A stretch of DNA of 64,000 nucleotides from Methylosinus sp. Ce-a6 (GTDB taxonomy: Bacteria > Pseudomonadota > Alphaproteobacteria > Rhizobiales > Beijerinckiaceae): NCBI RefSeq assembly GCF_009811655.1, contig NZ_BGJX01000007.1:62001-126000 (forward strand). The letters are read 5' to 3'. A program made the translations under genes and the position numbers. The notes under the pieces are model-generated. The model had not been told where the DNA came from. It made no database searches and worked only from the letters and a program-made list of their open reading frames with translations. Numbering within the stretch: the stretch's first letter is position 1; every line of letters starts with the position of its first letter. Of this stretch, positions 24,831-35,325 are shown one piece after another.

Positions 24831-25757
24831 ATGACGATCGACAGACGCGCATTTCTGGCCGCCGCCGGAGCGGCCGCCGCGCAGGGATTTGGGCGGGCGC
24901 AGGCGCAGGAGCCGGGGCTCTTGCCGCGAGGCGCGGAGAGCCGCTTTCTCGAGGTCGGCGGGGTGCGGCTGCATCATGTCGTCCTCGGCGCGGGGCCGGC
25001 GGTCGTGCTGCTCCATGGCTGGCCGCAGACATGGTTCGCCTGGCGCGCCACGATGGAGCGCCTGGCGCGCCGCTTCACCGTCGTCGCGCCCGATCTGCGC
25101 GGCCTCGGCGTGTCGGAGCGTCCGCCCTCCGGCTATGACAAGCGCGCCGTCGCCGAGGATATCGCCACGCTGATCGATCGCGCCGCGGGCGGGCGGGCGC
25201 ATGTGGTCGGTCATGACATGGGCGGCAAGGCGGCCTATGTGCTCGCATTGCTGCGCCCCGAGAAGGTGGAGAGGCTCGTCCTCGTCGACTGCCTCCTGCC
25301 CGGAACCGAGAATATGGACGCGCGGCGCGGCGGCGCCTGGCATTATGGATTTCACATGGCGCGCGATATTCCAGAGCTGCTGACGCGCGGGCGCGAGAGG
25401 GACTATATCGCCGCGCAGATTCGCGCCTGGTCCTACAGGAAAGACGCGGTGAGCGAGGCGGCGATCGAGGAGTTCACGCGCCATTATGCGAGGCCGGGCG
25501 CTATGACCGCCGGCTTCGACTATTATCGCGCGCTTCCCCAGGACGCGCTTCTCGTGGCGAGCCTTTCGGATCGCCGGCTCGACATGCCGGTGCTGGCGAT
25601 CGCCGGCCGCCATGGCGTCGGGCCGCAGCTCGCCGAGGCGCTGGCGCCGCAGGCGCGCGCGCTCTCCTCCGTCATCGTCGAGGAGAGCGGCCATTTCGTC
25701 GCCGACGAAGCGCCGGAGGTTTTTTGGCGCGAGGTGGAGGGGTTTCTCGGCGCGTGA
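24831..25757 (+). CDS. alpha/beta hydrolase, epoxide hydrolase-like, exported
   Basis: 308 aa from the ATG at 24831 (GAGGAGAGAG site). The N-terminus MTIDRRAFLAAAGAAAAQGF has a twin-arginine signal (D-R-R-A-F-L) with cleavage near AQAQE, so a Tat-exported enzyme is likely. Hydrolase motifs: oxyanion HGWPQTWFAW, nucleophile elbow VVGHDMGGKAAY with Asp in place of Ser, and catalytic His in ESGHFVADEAPEVF. The aspartate nucleophile and HGWP place it with epoxide hydrolases and haloalkane/haloacetate dehalogenases rather than esterases. Divergent from a LysR gene that probably regulates it. Confidence 0.88.
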   Translation: MTIDRRAFLAAAGAAAAQGFGRAQAQEPGLLPRGAESRFLEVGGVRLHHVVLGAGPAVVLLHGWPQTWFAWRATMERLARRFTVVAPDLRGLGVSERPPSGYDKRAVAEDIATLIDRAAGGRAHVVGHDMGGKAAYVLALLRPEKVERLVLVDCLLPGTENMDARRGGAWHYGFHMARDIPELLTRGRERDYIAAQIRAWSYRKDAVSEAAIEEFTRHYARPGAMTAGFDYYRALPQDALLVASLSDRRLDMPVLAIAGRHGVGPQLAEALAPQARALSSVIVEESGHFVADEAPEVFWREVEGFLGA

Positions 25758-25783
25758 TCCGGACCAGACGATAACTACCCCGG

Positions 25784-25866
25784 TCGTCCTTGCGAGGAGC
25801 GAAGCGACGAAGCGATCCAGGGGCCGCGCCACGGCTCTGGATCGCTTCGCTCCGCTCGTGATGACG
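25784..25866. repeat. interspersed palindrome, GCGAGGAGCGAAGCGACGAA family, copy 5
   Basis: GTCGTCCTTGCGAGGAGCG...GATCGCTTCGCTCCGCTCG, about 83 bp, between the convergent hydrolase and ketoacyl-synthase genes, where it can serve as a bidirectional terminator. Confidence 0.8.
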
Positions 25867-25881
25867 GCGCCCTATGAGTTG

Positions 25882-27111
25882 TCACGCCCGCCGCACCACC
25901 AGCACGGCGTTGATGCCGCCGAAGGCGAAGGAGTTCGACATGGCGGCGCGGATCGGGACGCGGCGCGCCTCATGCGGCACGGGGTCGACGGGGCATTTGG
26001 GGTCCGGCGACTTGAAATGGATCGTCGGCGGGGCGAGCTGCTCGCGCAGCGCGAAGATCGTGATCGCGAGCTCGAGCGCGCCGGAGGAGCCCAGCGCATG
26101 GCCGTGAATCGGCTTCGTCGAGGAGACCGCCAGACGCGATCCGCGCTCGCCGAAGACGCTCAATATGGCTTCCGACTCGGAGATGTCATTGGCGTAGGTG
26201 CCGGTGCCATGGGCGTTGAGATAGTCGATGTCGTCGGGCGAGAGCCCGGCGTCCGCGAGCGCTTGGCGCATGGCGGAGGAGGGACCCTCGACATTGGGCC
26301 GCAGCGGATCGAAGGCGTCGCTCGTCGTGCCATAGCCGGCGAGCTCGCAGAGGGGCTCGTGGCCGCGCTGACGCGCGAGCTCTTCCGTCTCCAGCACGAA
26401 GATCCCGGCGCCTTCGCCGAGAACGATGCCGTTGCGCCCGGCCGAGAAGGGCCGGCAGCAGTCCGGCGTCAGCACGCGCAGCGCTTCCCAGGAGCGTAGC
26501 GAGCCATTGATGACGGCCGCCTCCGCGCCGCCGACGATGGCGCGGTCGGCCGCGCCGGAGCGGATGATCTGCAGGCCGACGCCGATCGCCTGGCTCGCGG
26601 AGGCGCAGGCGCTGGCGATGGTGAAGGTCGGGCCGTTGCAGGAATAGCGCATTCCGAGCATGGTCGGCGCCGCGCTCGGAATGAGGCGCGGCACGGTCAG
26701 CGGATCGGCGCGCTCGCGGGAGTTGTATTCCTTATAGGCCTCGTCGTCGATCGTCTTGGACCCGCCTATGCCGGAGCCGATGACGACCGCCGTGCGCGGC
26801 CCGCCCATGTCCTTGCGGCCGAAGCCGGCCTGCGCCAAAGCTTCGTCCGCGGCGACCACCGCATATTGGGTGAAAGGGTCGCAATAGGGCAGAATCTCGG
26901 GCTCGAGATGGGCGGCCGCGTCGAAGTCCGGCACTTGCGCGGCGATCTTGATGCGCCCGCCATAGGGGCGCTCGAGCTTCAGCGGGCGGACTTGGCAGCG
27001 GCCGTCGCGGGCCGCCTCCCAAAGCGCCTGCGCCCCGACGCCGGCCGCCGATATGGCGCCCATGCCCGAGACGACCACGCGTCTCGTATTTTCTTTCCCC
27101 GCCGTCGCCAA
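25882..27111 (-). CDS. beta-ketoacyl-ACP synthase (KAS II/FabF-like)
   Basis: 409 aa, one complete condensing enzyme. Opening RRVVVSGMGAISAAGVGAQA, active-site cysteine C169 in TIASACASASQAIGVG, first histidine in YLNAHGTGTYANDISE, second in KPIHGHALGSSGALELA, glycine-rich end SNSFAFGGINAVLVVR. It matches the FabF/NodE-like group. No other fatty-acid genes are adjacent, so it is probably a paralogue for specialised acyl chains (lipid A, hopanoid-associated or polyketide-like) rather than the housekeeping enzyme; that is inference. Divergent from rnpB. Confidence 0.9.
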   Translation of the reverse strand: MATAGKENTRRVVVSGMGAISAAGVGAQALWEAARDGRCQVRPLKLERPYGGRIKIAAQVPDFDAAAHLEPEILPYCDPFTQYAVVAADEALAQAGFGRKDMGGPRTAVVIGSGIGGSKTIDDEAYKEYNSRERADPLTVPRLIPSAAPTMLGMRYSCNGPTFTIASACASASQAIGVGLQIIRSGAADRAIVGGAEAAVINGSLRSWEALRVLTPDCCRPFSAGRNGIVLGEGAGIFVLETEELARQRGHEPLCELAGYGTTSDAFDPLRPNVEGPSSAMRQALADAGLSPDDIDYLNAHGTGTYANDISESEAILSVFGERGSRLAVSSTKPIHGHALGSSGALELAITIFALREQLAPPTIHFKSPDPKCPVDPVPHEARRVPIRAAMSNSFAFGGINAVLVVRRA

Positions 27112-27465
27112 TGTCGATATTCGCTCCGCTGCAGCCGTCTCCGGCCCATGGTCCGACCGCTCGGACGATAGCCCTTTTTGCCGTCACGGTCGCCTCGGGC
27201 GCAAGCCGGAGACCGGCATTTTTCCCGGAAAGGCGCGCGACGCGGCGCCGCATGAGCATGTATCACTATGGTTTACAAGGGTGTTTCATGTAGGCGTACG
27301 TATGTCTACGGCGCTGCGCGCCCCGGCTGGTCTGCGTCATTCGAATTGAAGGACCAGAAGGCCCCTCCCTCACCCTCTCCCGCGTAGCGCACGTAGCTGG
27401 GAAGGGGGCGCGAGCCGTAACGCCAGTCTTGACCTTCCCGGCCGGCCTTCCTATTCCCTCATCAG
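27112..27465. other. intergenic stretch before rnpB
   Basis: 354 bp between the divergent ketoacyl synthase gene and rnpB. It must hold promoters for both, but I cannot point to a convincing -35/-10 pair. A decayed C-rich repeat lies at 27361-27414. No gene is supportable. Confidence 0.5.
27361..27414. repeat. C-rich palindromic repeat, decayed copy 3
   Basis: CCCCTCCCTCACCCTCTCCC followed by GCGTAGCGCACGTAGC and GGGAAGGGGGCGCG: one hairpin of the family seen in full at 1852-1977, with its second half lost. Confidence 0.6.
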
Positions 27466-27856
<391 letters not shown>

Positions 27857-27865
27857 CGATTTTTT
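27857..27865 (+). terminator. U-tract after rnpB
   Basis: CGA followed by six T residues immediately after the P1 stem, so the P1 helix itself can act as the terminator stem. Confidence 0.6.
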
Positions 27866-28207
27866 GGCGGTCGGCAGTCGGCAGTGGGCAGTCGTCCCAC
27901 TGCCTACTGCCCATTGCCCCCTCGCCGCGTCAACACTCCCTTAACCCTGACGACGCCTAATGATCGCCAGCGCCGCGTCGCCCGCGCCGTCTCCGTCGCC
28001 CCGGTCATTCATGATATGCGTTGTTGTTCAGAGCGATCACACGTCTTCGCGGGAAAAGGCGCGCCCTCTTCGCGCGCGTGTCCGCGCGTTCGGCGCGCCT
28101 GCGGGCTCGGCGCGCGGCCGCGGCGACGCCACATATCCGCTGCGGGCGGCTCCGGCGGATGCGGGGCGGCGAAGCGGCGCGGCTTCGGGATCGGATGGAG
28201 GGGCGAG
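27866..28207. other. leader of the dcw cluster; no mraZ
   Basis: 342 bp between rnpB and rsmH. In most bacteria mraZ sits directly before rsmH; no frame here encodes it. The stretch has an inverted repeat (GGCAGTGGG/CCCACTGCC, 27880-27904) and repeated CGGCAGT units, then GC-rich DNA up to rsmH. It should contain the main dcw promoter, which I cannot place with confidence. Confidence 0.55.
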
Positions 28208-29218
28208 ATGACCGCGGGCGGCGCTGAGCGGCATGTTCCCGTGCTGCTCGAGGAGGCGGTCGCCGCCCTCGCGCCGCGCCCGGGCGGCGTCTATCTCGAC
28301 GCCACTTTCGGCGCCGGCGGCTACACGCGCGCCCTGCTGGCGCACGAAAATACGCGCGTGCTGGCGCTCGACCGCGATCCGAACGCGGTGCGCGGCGGCT
28401 ATGGGCTGGTCGAGGCCGCGGGGGGGCGGCTGACGCTGGTCGAGGCGCGCTTCTCCGAGCTCGCCGAGGTCGCCGAGCGCATGGGGCTCGCGCCGCTCGA
28501 TGGAATTGTCGCCGACATAGGCGTCTCCTCCATGCAATTCGACGAGGCGGCGCGCGGCTTCTCCTTCCGCAACGACGGGCCGCTCGACATGCGCATGGAG
28601 GGGCGTGGGCAGAGCGCCGCCGACATCATCGCCGAAGCGGATGAGGAGACGCTGGCCGATATTCTGTATCATTACGGCGAGGAGCGCGCCTCGCGCCGCA
28701 TCGCCCGCGCCATCGTCAAAGCGCGCGAGCAGGGCCGCATAGAGTCGACGCGCGCACTGGCGCAGATCATCGAGCGCGCCGCGCCCGGACGGCCGGGCGA
28801 CATTCATCCGGCGACGAAGAGCTTTCAGGCGCTGCGCATCGCCGTCAATGACGAGCTCGGCGAATTGGTCGCGGCGCTCGGCGCCGCCGAGCGCGTGCTC
28901 AAAGCCGGCGGACGGCTCGCCGTGGTGACGTTTCACTCGCTCGAGGACCGCATCGTCAAGCAATTCCTCGCCGAGCGGTCGGGCCGCGGCGAGACGCGCT
29001 CGCGGCGCCTGCCGGGCGAGCCGGTTCCGCCGCCGCCGACTTTCGTCAGCGAAGGACGTCAGCCGGTGACGCCTTCGGAGCGGGAGATCGCCGCAAATCC
29101 GCGCGCGCGCTCCGCCAAGCTGCGCTTTGCGATGCGCAGCGAGGCGCCGGCGCGCGCGATCGACGAGACGCTGGCGCGCCTCGCGCGCCTGCCGGAACGC
29201 GCGAAAGGGAGACGCTGA
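28208..29218 (+). CDS. rsmH: 16S rRNA (cytosine(1402)-N4)-methyltransferase
   Basis: SAM enzyme that N4-methylates C1402 in the ribosomal P site. 336 aa from the ATG at 28208; the longer upstream frame is not protein-like. Motifs: [36 protein letters not shown] (SAM site), [32 protein letters not shown], the P-x-x-x-S-F-Q-A-L-R-I-x-V-N-D-E-L block, and [16 protein letters not shown]. First gene of the dcw cluster here; its stop shares one base with the ftsL ATG (TGATG). Confidence 0.96.
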   Translation: MTAGGAERHVPVLLEEAVAALAPRPGGVYLDATFGAGGYTRALLAHENTRVLALDRDPNAVRGGYGLVEAAGGRLTLVEARFSELAEVAERMGLAPLDGIVADIGVSSMQFDEAARGFSFRNDGPLDMRMEGRGQSAADIIAEADEETLADILYHYGEERASRRIARAIVKAREQGRIESTRALAQIIERAAPGRPGDIHPATKSFQALRIAVNDELGELVAALGAAERVLKAGGRLAVVTFHSLEDRIVKQFLAERSGRGETRSRRLPGEPVPPPPTFVSEGRQPVTPSEREIAANPRARSAKLRFAMRSEAPARAIDETLARLARLPERAKGRR

Positions 29219-29604
29219 TGCTGCGCTTTCTCAATGTCTTCGCCATTCTCGCGCTGATCGGCTCGGGCTTCTACGCCTATTCGATCAAATATCAGACGAT
29301 GCTGCGGGCCGAGCAGATCAACAAGATGAAGCGCGAGGCCAAGAGCGAGCGCGACGCCATCGCCGTGCTGCGCGCCGAATGGGCCTTCATGACGCGGCCC
29401 GAGCGCATGCAGGAGCTCGCCGACAAATATCTCGATCTGAAGCCGCTCGCCGTCACGCAGATCGCGAGCGCGCAATCGCTGCCGGAAAAGCCGGAGCGCA
29501 TCGACTCGATCGGCCGCAAGCTGGACGCGCTCGGCCTCGGCGGCGCCGCGACGACGCCGGCGGCGAGCGAAGCGCCGACGACGCCGAAAGGAAAGACGCG
29601 ATGA
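29218..29604 (+). CDS. ftsL: cell division protein FtsL
   Basis: 128 aa single-pass protein: membrane segment [20 protein letters not shown] at the very start, then a periplasmic coiled coil (EQINKMKREAKSERDAIAVL, RAEWAFMTRPERMQELADKY), the L-R-A-E-W and R-P-x-R-x-x-E-L-A motif typical of alphaproteobacterial FtsL, and an Ala/Thr/Pro-rich tail. It binds FtsB (encoded at 12150-12479) and FtsQ. Overlaps ftsI by ATGA. Confidence 0.88.
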   Translation: MLRFLNVFAILALIGSGFYAYSIKYQTMLRAEQINKMKREAKSERDAIAVLRAEWAFMTRPERMQELADKYLDLKPLAVTQIASAQSLPEKPERIDSIGRKLDALGLGGAATTPAASEAPTTPKGKTR

Positions 29605-31358
29605 CGACCGCTGGCGCCGAGCGCGCGACGAGACGCCCGCGCGGGCTCGACGGGCTGCTCTCCACTTCGCTCGGCAAGACCGGAACGCGCATGCGCATCG
29701 TCGCGGCCGGCTTCTTCTGCCTCTATCTCGGCATAGGCGCGCGGCTCGTCGTCATCGGCTTCAAGCCCGATCCGACGACGATGCGCCGCGCCTCCGGCGA
29801 AACCATCGCCGCCTCGCGGCCCGACGTGCTCGACCGCAACGGCGAAATTCTCGCGACGGATGTGAAGACGATGTCCGTCTTCGCCGAGCCGCGCCGCCTC
29901 ATCGACAAGGACGAGGCGACCGAATTGCTCACCGCTGTTCTGCCCAATCTCGACGCGCGCGATCTGCGCGAGAAGCTCGCCTCGAAGAAAGGCTTCGTCT
30001 GGGTGAAGCGCGAGGTGACGCCCAAGCAGCGCGACGAAGTGTTCCATCTCGGACTGCCGGGCGTCGGCCTCGTGCCGGAGAACAAGCGCGTCTATCCCAA
30101 CGGCCCGGCCGCCGCCCATGTGCTCGGCTATGTCAATATCGACAACGCCGGCATAGCGGGCATAGAGAAATATATCGACGGCCAGGGTCTCGCAGACCTG
30201 CATGACGCGGGCTTCAGCCTGACGCCCGAGGAGCTGAAGCCGATCTCGCTGTCGGTCGACATAAAGGCGACGCATGCGGTGCGCGACGAGCTCGAGAAGG
30301 GCATCGTCCACTTCAAGGCCAAGGCCGGCGCCGCGGCGATCGTGGACGTCAACACGGGCGAGGTGGTCGCGCTCGCCTCGCTGCCGGATTACGATCCGAA
30401 CAAGCCGCCGGACATGCACGATCTGACCTATATCAATCGCATGAATGTCGGCGTCTATGAAATGGGATCGACCTTCAAGGCGTTGACCATCGCCATGGCG
30501 CTCGATTCCGGCAAGGTCAATCTCAACTCGCGGCTCGACGCGCGCGGGACCTTGAGCTTCGGCCGCTTCCGCATCCATGACTATCATGCGCAGAACCGCG
30601 CCCTGACCGTTCCGGAAGTCTTCACCTATTCCTCGAACATCGGCACGGCGCGCATGGCCCTGGGCCAGGGCGTCGAGCGCCACAAGGCGTTTTTGCGCAA
30701 GATGGGCCAGCTCACGCGCATGCGCACGGAGCTGCCCGAGAGCGCCGAGCCGATCGTCCCGAAGAATTGGGGCGAGCTCAACACGATGACCATCGCCTTC
30801 GGCCATGGTCTCGCCGTCGCGCCGCTGCAGGCGATGATGGCGGTCTCCGCGCTGATGAACGGCGGCTATCTGATGACGCCGACGTTTCTCAAGCGCAGCG
30901 AGGAGGAGGCGAAGAAGGCCGCCGTGCAAGTGGTGAGGCCCGAGACGAGCGAGGCGATGCGCTATCTCATGCGGCTCAACGCCGAGATCGGCACGGCCAA
31001 GAAGGTCAATGTCAACGGCTATTATGTGGGCGGCAAGACCGGCACGGCGGAAAAGGTGATCGGCGGCCATTATTCCAAGACGCGCCTGTTCACCACATTC
31101 ATGGCGGTGGCGCCCTCGGACAAACCGAAGTATCTGTTTCTCACCATCATGGACGAGCCGCAGGGCCTGCCGGAGACGGGCGGCTACGCCACGGCCGCCT
31201 ATAATTCGGGCCATGTGACGGCGCAGATCATCGAGCGCGTCGGCCCGCTGCTCGGCCTGCCGCCGCGCTTCGAATTGCCGACGCAGCCCTTCCCGCTGCT
31301 CGCCAAGCTCGGCTTCGGCCTGGCCACTATTCCCGCCCGTGGCGGGGGAGGGCATTGA
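29601..31358 (+). CDS. ftsI: peptidoglycan D,D-transpeptidase (penicillin-binding protein 3)
   Basis: 585 aa from the ATG at 29601. Membrane anchor MRIVAAGFFCLYLGIGARLV, the PBP dimerisation region (ASRPDVLDRNGEILATDVKT), and the transpeptidase motifs: active-site S-T-F-K in YEMGSTFKALTIAMAL, S-S-N in FTYSSNIGTARMAL, K-T-G-T in YVGGKTGTAEKVIGG. Cross-links septal peptidoglycan together with FtsW. Overlaps ftsL and murE starts. Confidence 0.96.
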   Translation: MTTAGAERATRRPRGLDGLLSTSLGKTGTRMRIVAAGFFCLYLGIGARLVVIGFKPDPTTMRRASGETIAASRPDVLDRNGEILATDVKTMSVFAEPRRLIDKDEATELLTAVLPNLDARDLREKLASKKGFVWVKREVTPKQRDEVFHLGLPGVGLVPENKRVYPNGPAAAHVLGYVNIDNAGIAGIEKYIDGQGLADLHDAGFSLTPEELKPISLSVDIKATHAVRDELEKGIVHFKAKAGAAAIVDVNTGEVVALASLPDYDPNKPPDMHDLTYINRMNVGVYEMGSTFKALTIAMALDSGKVNLNSRLDARGTLSFGRFRIHDYHAQNRALTVPEVFTYSSNIGTARMALGQGVERHKAFLRKMGQLTRMRTELPESAEPIVPKNWGELNTMTIAFGHGLAVAPLQAMMAVSALMNGGYLMTPTFLKRSEEEAKKAAVQVVRPETSEAMRYLMRLNAEIGTAKKVNVNGYYVGGKTGTAEKVIGGHYSKTRLFTTFMAVAPSDKPKYLFLTIMDEPQGLPETGGYATAAYNSGHVTAQIIERVGPLLGLPPRFELPTQPFPLLAKLGFGLATIPARGGGGH

Positions 31359-32809
31359 TGCGATTTTCCGACCTTCTCGGCGAAGCGGAAGCGGCGGGCT
31401 TGAGCGATCTCGACATCGCCGGCGTCACCGCCGACAGCCGCGACGTGCGCGAAGGCTATGCTTTCTTCGCCGTGCCGGGCCATGCCGGCGACGGCCTCGC
31501 TTATGCGTCCGACGCGAGAGCGCGCGGCGCGAGGGTCGTCGTCGCGCCGCGCGCGGCGGAGGTCGGATTGCCGCTCGTCGTGGTTTCGGACGTGCGCGCG
31601 GCGCTCGCCCATGCGGCGGCGAAGTTCTTTCCGCGCCAGCCCGAGATAATCGCGGCGGTGACGGGCACGAGCGGCAAGAGCTCGGTCGTCGATTTTCTGC
31701 GCCAGATCTGGATTTCGCTCGGGCGCGAGGCGGCGTCGCTCGGCACGATCGGCGTCGTCGACAAGCATGGCGCGCATTACGGCTCGCTGACGACGCCGGG
31801 CCCGGTCGCTCTGCATCGGACTTTGGACGCGCTCGCCGCGCGCGGCGTCACGCGCCTCGCGATGGAGGCCTCCTCGCTCGGCATAGATCAGCGGCGGCTC
31901 GACGGCGTGCGCCTTTTTGTGGGCGCCTTCACCAATTTCTCGCGCGATCATCTCGATCATCACCGCGACCTCGAGGAATATTTCGCGGCGAAGATGCGGC
32001 TCTTCGACACTCTGCTCGCGCCGGGCCGGACGGCGGTCATCGACGCCGACAGTGCTGTGGCCCCGCGGGTGATCGACATTTGCGAAAAGCGCGGGCTGAC
32101 GATCTACGACGTCGGCGAGAAGGGGCGCGCCATTTCGCTGCTCGACGCGAAAGCCGACGCGCTCGGCTCGAATTTGCGACTGTGCTGCGGCGGCGAGACA
32201 TTCGGCGTCGCTCTTCCGCTCGCCGGCGCTTTTCAGATCTCCAATGCGCTGGTCGCGGCCGGCATGGCGATCTCCTGCGGCGAAACGCCGGCGCAGGTGT
32301 TCGCGGCGCTGGAACAATTGCGCGGCGCGCCGGGGCGGCTCGAATTCATCGGCGCGCGCGACGGCGCGCCGGTGTTCGTCGACTATGCGCATAAGCCCGA
32401 CGCGCTCGACAAAGTTCTCGCCGCGCTGCGGCCGCTGGCGACGGGGCGGCTCGTCGTCGTCTTCGGCGCCGGCGGCGACCGCGACAGAGGCAAGCGGCCG
32501 CTGATGGGAGAAATAGCGGCGCGCGCGGCGGATGTCGTCGTCGTCACCGACGACAATCCGCGTAGCGAGGAGCCGGCGGCGATCCGCGCCGCCATCCTCG
32601 AGGCGGCGCGGAGCGTGCGCCGGGCGCAGGTGCATGAGATCGGCGACCGCGCCGCGGCGATCCGCGAGGCGGTGTCCTGGCTGCGCGCCGGCGACGCGCT
32701 GGTCGTCGCCGGAAAGGGCCATGAAACGGGCCAGATCGTCGGCGATCAGGTCCTGCCGTTCTCCGACCGGGCGGCGGTCGAAGCGGCCTTGCAGGGTGGA
32801 ATCGAATGA
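31358..32809 (+). CDS. murE: UDP-MurNAc-L-Ala-D-Glu:meso-diaminopimelate ligase
   Basis: 483 aa from the ATG at 31358 that overlaps the ftsI stop (TGATG). Mur ligase motifs: TADSRDVREGYAFFAVPGHA, ATP loop AVTGTSGKSSVVDFLRQIW, EASSLGIDQRRLDGV, TNFSRDHLDHHRDLEEYF, and VVTDDNPRSEEPAAIR with D-N-P-R, which specifies meso-diaminopimelate. Adds the third residue of the peptidoglycan stem peptide. Overlaps murF by 4 nt. Confidence 0.96.
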   Translation: MRFSDLLGEAEAAGLSDLDIAGVTADSRDVREGYAFFAVPGHAGDGLAYASDARARGARVVVAPRAAEVGLPLVVVSDVRAALAHAAAKFFPRQPEIIAAVTGTSGKSSVVDFLRQIWISLGREAASLGTIGVVDKHGAHYGSLTTPGPVALHRTLDALAARGVTRLAMEASSLGIDQRRLDGVRLFVGAFTNFSRDHLDHHRDLEEYFAAKMRLFDTLLAPGRTAVIDADSAVAPRVIDICEKRGLTIYDVGEKGRAISLLDAKADALGSNLRLCCGGETFGVALPLAGAFQISNALVAAGMAISCGETPAQVFAALEQLRGAPGRLEFIGARDGAPVFVDYAHKPDALDKVLAALRPLATGRLVVVFGAGGDRDRGKRPLMGEIAARAADVVVVTDDNPRSEEPAAIRAAILEAARSVRRAQVHEIGDRAAAIREAVSWLRAGDALVVAGKGHETGQIVGDQVLPFSDRAAVEAALQGGIE

Positions 32810-34224
32810 AGAGCCAAGCGCTATGGACGGGGCTGGGGCTGATCGGCGCGCTACGCGCCCGCATCAGCGGCGGCCTGCCGCGCGACGCCTCCGGCGTCTC
32901 GATCGACACGCGCACGCTGACGCCGGGCGATCTCTTCTTCGCCATCAAAGGCGAGGCGCGCGACGGACATGAATTCGTGCGCGCGGCCTTGGAGCGCGGC
33001 GCGTCCGGCGCCGTCGTCGACGACGCCCACGCCGGGGAATTCAAGGATATCGCGCCGCTCTATGTCGTGCGCGACGTGCAGGAGTCGCTCGAATGGCTCG
33101 GCGCCCGCGCGCGCGAGCGCTCCTCCGCCTATGTCGCGGCGATCACCGGCTCCGTCGGCAAGACCTCGACGAAAGAGATGGCGCGGACGATGCTGTCGAG
33201 CTTCGGCGAGACGCACGCTTCCGCCGCCTCCTACAATAATCAATGGGGCGTGCCGCTCTCGCTCGCGCGCATGGCGGCCTCGGCGCGGTTCGGCGTCTTC
33301 GAGATCGGCATGAATCACGCGGGCGAGATCGCTTCGCTCGCGCCTTTCGTCGCTCCGCATGTCGCCGTGGTGACGCGCGTCGCGCCGGTGCATCTCGAGC
33401 ATTTCGATTCGCTCGAGGCGATCGCCGCCGCCAAGGCGGAGATTTTCTCAGGGCTGATCGAAGGCGGCGTCGCCGTCATCAATCGCGACGACGAGACCTA
33501 TGACGCGCTGCTCGAAGGCGCCGCCGCCTCCAGGGCCGCGCATGTGTTCTCCTTCGGCGAGAGCGAGGGCGCGCAGGCGCGGCTCCTCTCCTATGACGCC
33601 GAGGAGCATGTGGCCGAGGCGGAGATTTTCGGCCGGCGCCTGCGCTATTCGATCGGCGCGCCCGGACGTCATTTCGCGGTGAATTCGCTCGCCGTGCTGA
33701 CGATCGCGCATATTTTCGGCATAGACATCGAGCAGGCGGCCGAAACGCTCGCCGGTTTCGAGCCGCCCGAGGGGCGCGGAAGGCGCGAGACCTTCTCTCT
33801 GCGCGGCGGGAGCTTCACGCTCATCGACGAGAGCTACAACGCCAATCCGACCTCCATGCGCGCCGCCTTCGATCTGCTCGGCGCCGAGAAGGCCACGCGG
33901 CGCGTCGCCGTGCTCGGCGACATGCTGGAGCTCGGGCCGAGCGCCGGCGAATTGCACGCCGGGCTCGCCCGCGACCTCGAGGCCGCGGGCGTCGATCTCG
34001 TCTTCACCGCCGGTCCGCTGATGGCGCGGCTCTTCTACGCCGCGCCGGAGCCGATGCGCGGCGTCCACCGCGCCAATGCGCGCGAGCTCGAGGAGGCCGT
34101 CCTCGCCGCCGTCGCGCCGGACGACGCGATCATGGTCAAGGGCTCGAACGGCTCCCGCATGGCGGGCGTCGTCGAGGCGATCCGCAGGACATTCACCGCC
34201 GTCCCGGGCGACGCGGTCCCGTAG
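32806..34224 (+). CDS. murF: UDP-MurNAc-tripeptide--D-alanyl-D-alanine ligase
   Basis: 472 aa. [20 protein letters not shown] at the N-terminal UDP domain, ATP loop [54 protein letters not shown], and [19 protein letters not shown] for the C-terminal domain. Attaches D-Ala-D-Ala made by Ddl (44046-44981) to the stem peptide. ATGA overlap with murE; mraY follows after 14 bp. Confidence 0.96.
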   Translation: MKSQALWTGLGLIGALRARISGGLPRDASGVSIDTRTLTPGDLFFAIKGEARDGHEFVRAALERGASGAVVDDAHAGEFKDIAPLYVVRDVQESLEWLGARARERSSAYVAAITGSVGKTSTKEMARTMLSSFGETHASAASYNNQWGVPLSLARMAASARFGVFEIGMNHAGEIASLAPFVAPHVAVVTRVAPVHLEHFDSLEAIAAAKAEIFSGLIEGGVAVINRDDETYDALLEGAAASRAAHVFSFGESEGAQARLLSYDAEEHVAEAEIFGRRLRYSIGAPGRHFAVNSLAVLTIAHIFGIDIEQAAETLAGFEPPEGRGRRETFSLRGGSFTLIDESYNANPTSMRAAFDLLGAEKATRRVAVLGDMLELGPSAGELHAGLARDLEAAGVDLVFTAGPLMARLFYAAPEPMRGVHRANARELEEAVLAAVAPDDAIMVKGSNGSRMAGVVEAIRRTFTAVPGDAVP

Positions 34225-34238
34225 AGGAAAACAGACGA

Positions 34239-35321
34239 ATGCTGACGCTGCTCGCGGACTTCTCGCATCTGTTCGGTCCGCTGAACCTGTTCCGCTACAT
34301 CACCTTCCGCGCCGCCGGAGCGGCGGGGACGGCGCTGTTCTTCGTCTTTTTCTTCGGCCCTTCCATCATCGACGCGCTGCGCTTGAAGCAAGGCAAGGGC
34401 CAGCCCATTCGCGAGGATGGCCCGGCCTCGCATGTGCTCACCAAAAAGGGCACGCCGACGATGGGCGGGCTGATGATCCTCTCGGGGCTCCTCGTCGCCA
34501 CTCTGCTCTGGGCGAATCTGAAGAATTCCTATGTGTGGATCGTCATATTGGTGACGGCCTCCTTCGGCTCGATCGGCTTCTACGACGATTATCTCAAAGT
34601 GACGAAGCAATCGCACAAGGGCTTTTCCGGCCGCGCGCGCCTCGCGCTGGAGTTCGCCGTCGCCGGCCTCGCCTGCTATGCGCTCACCACCGTCGGCGGC
34701 GAGAACATGTCGAAGCTCGCTCTGCCGCTGCTCAAAGGCTACGCCTTCTCGCTCGGCTGGCTGTTCATTCCTTTCGGCGCCTTCGTCATCGTGGCGGCGG
34801 GCAATTGCGTCAATCTGACCGACGGCCTCGACGGCCTCGCCATCGTGCCCTCCATGATCGCGGCGGCGGCTTTCGCCATCATCGCCTATCTCGTCGGCAA
34901 TTCGATCTTCTCCGATTATCTCGGCGTCAATCACGTCGCCGGCACGGGCGAGCTCACCATCGTCTGCGCGGCGCTCATCGGCTCCGGCCTCGGCTTTTTG
35001 TGGTTCAACGCGCCGCCGGCGCAGATCTTCATGGGCGACACCGGCTCGCTGGCGCTCGGCGGATTGCTCGGGACCATATCGGTCGCGATCAAGCAGGAGT
35101 TCGTGCTCGTCATCATCGGCGGCCTCTTCGTGCTCGAGGGCGCCTCCGTCATCGTGCAGGTCGCCTCCTTCAAGCTCACCGGCAAGCGCGTGTTCCGCAT
35201 GGCGCCGATCCACCATCATTTCGAGCAGATGGGCTGGACCGAGCCGCAGATCGTCATCCGCTTCTGGATCATCTCCTTCGTGCTCGCCCTGCTCGGGCTC
35301 TCCTCGCTGAAGCTGAGGTGA
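34239..35321 (+). CDS. mraY: phospho-MurNAc-pentapeptide transferase
   Basis: 360 aa, ten predicted membrane segments. Signatures: [20 protein letters not shown], the catalytic aspartates in [57 protein letters not shown], and the cytoplasmic [20 protein letters not shown]. Makes lipid I on undecaprenyl phosphate. Between murF and murD, 4 bp before murD. Confidence 0.97.
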   Translation: MLTLLADFSHLFGPLNLFRYITFRAAGAAGTALFFVFFFGPSIIDALRLKQGKGQPIREDGPASHVLTKKGTPTMGGLMILSGLLVATLLWANLKNSYVWIVILVTASFGSIGFYDDYLKVTKQSHKGFSGRARLALEFAVAGLACYALTTVGGENMSKLALPLLKGYAFSLGWLFIPFGAFVIVAAGNCVNLTDGLDGLAIVPSMIAAAAFAIIAYLVGNSIFSDYLGVNHVAGTGELTIVCAALIGSGLGFLWFNAPPAQIFMGDTGSLALGGLLGTISVAIKQEFVLVIIGGLFVLEGASVIVQVASFKLTGKRVFRMAPIHHHFEQMGWTEPQIVIRFWIISFVLALLGLSSLKLR

Positions 35322-35325
35322 ACGC

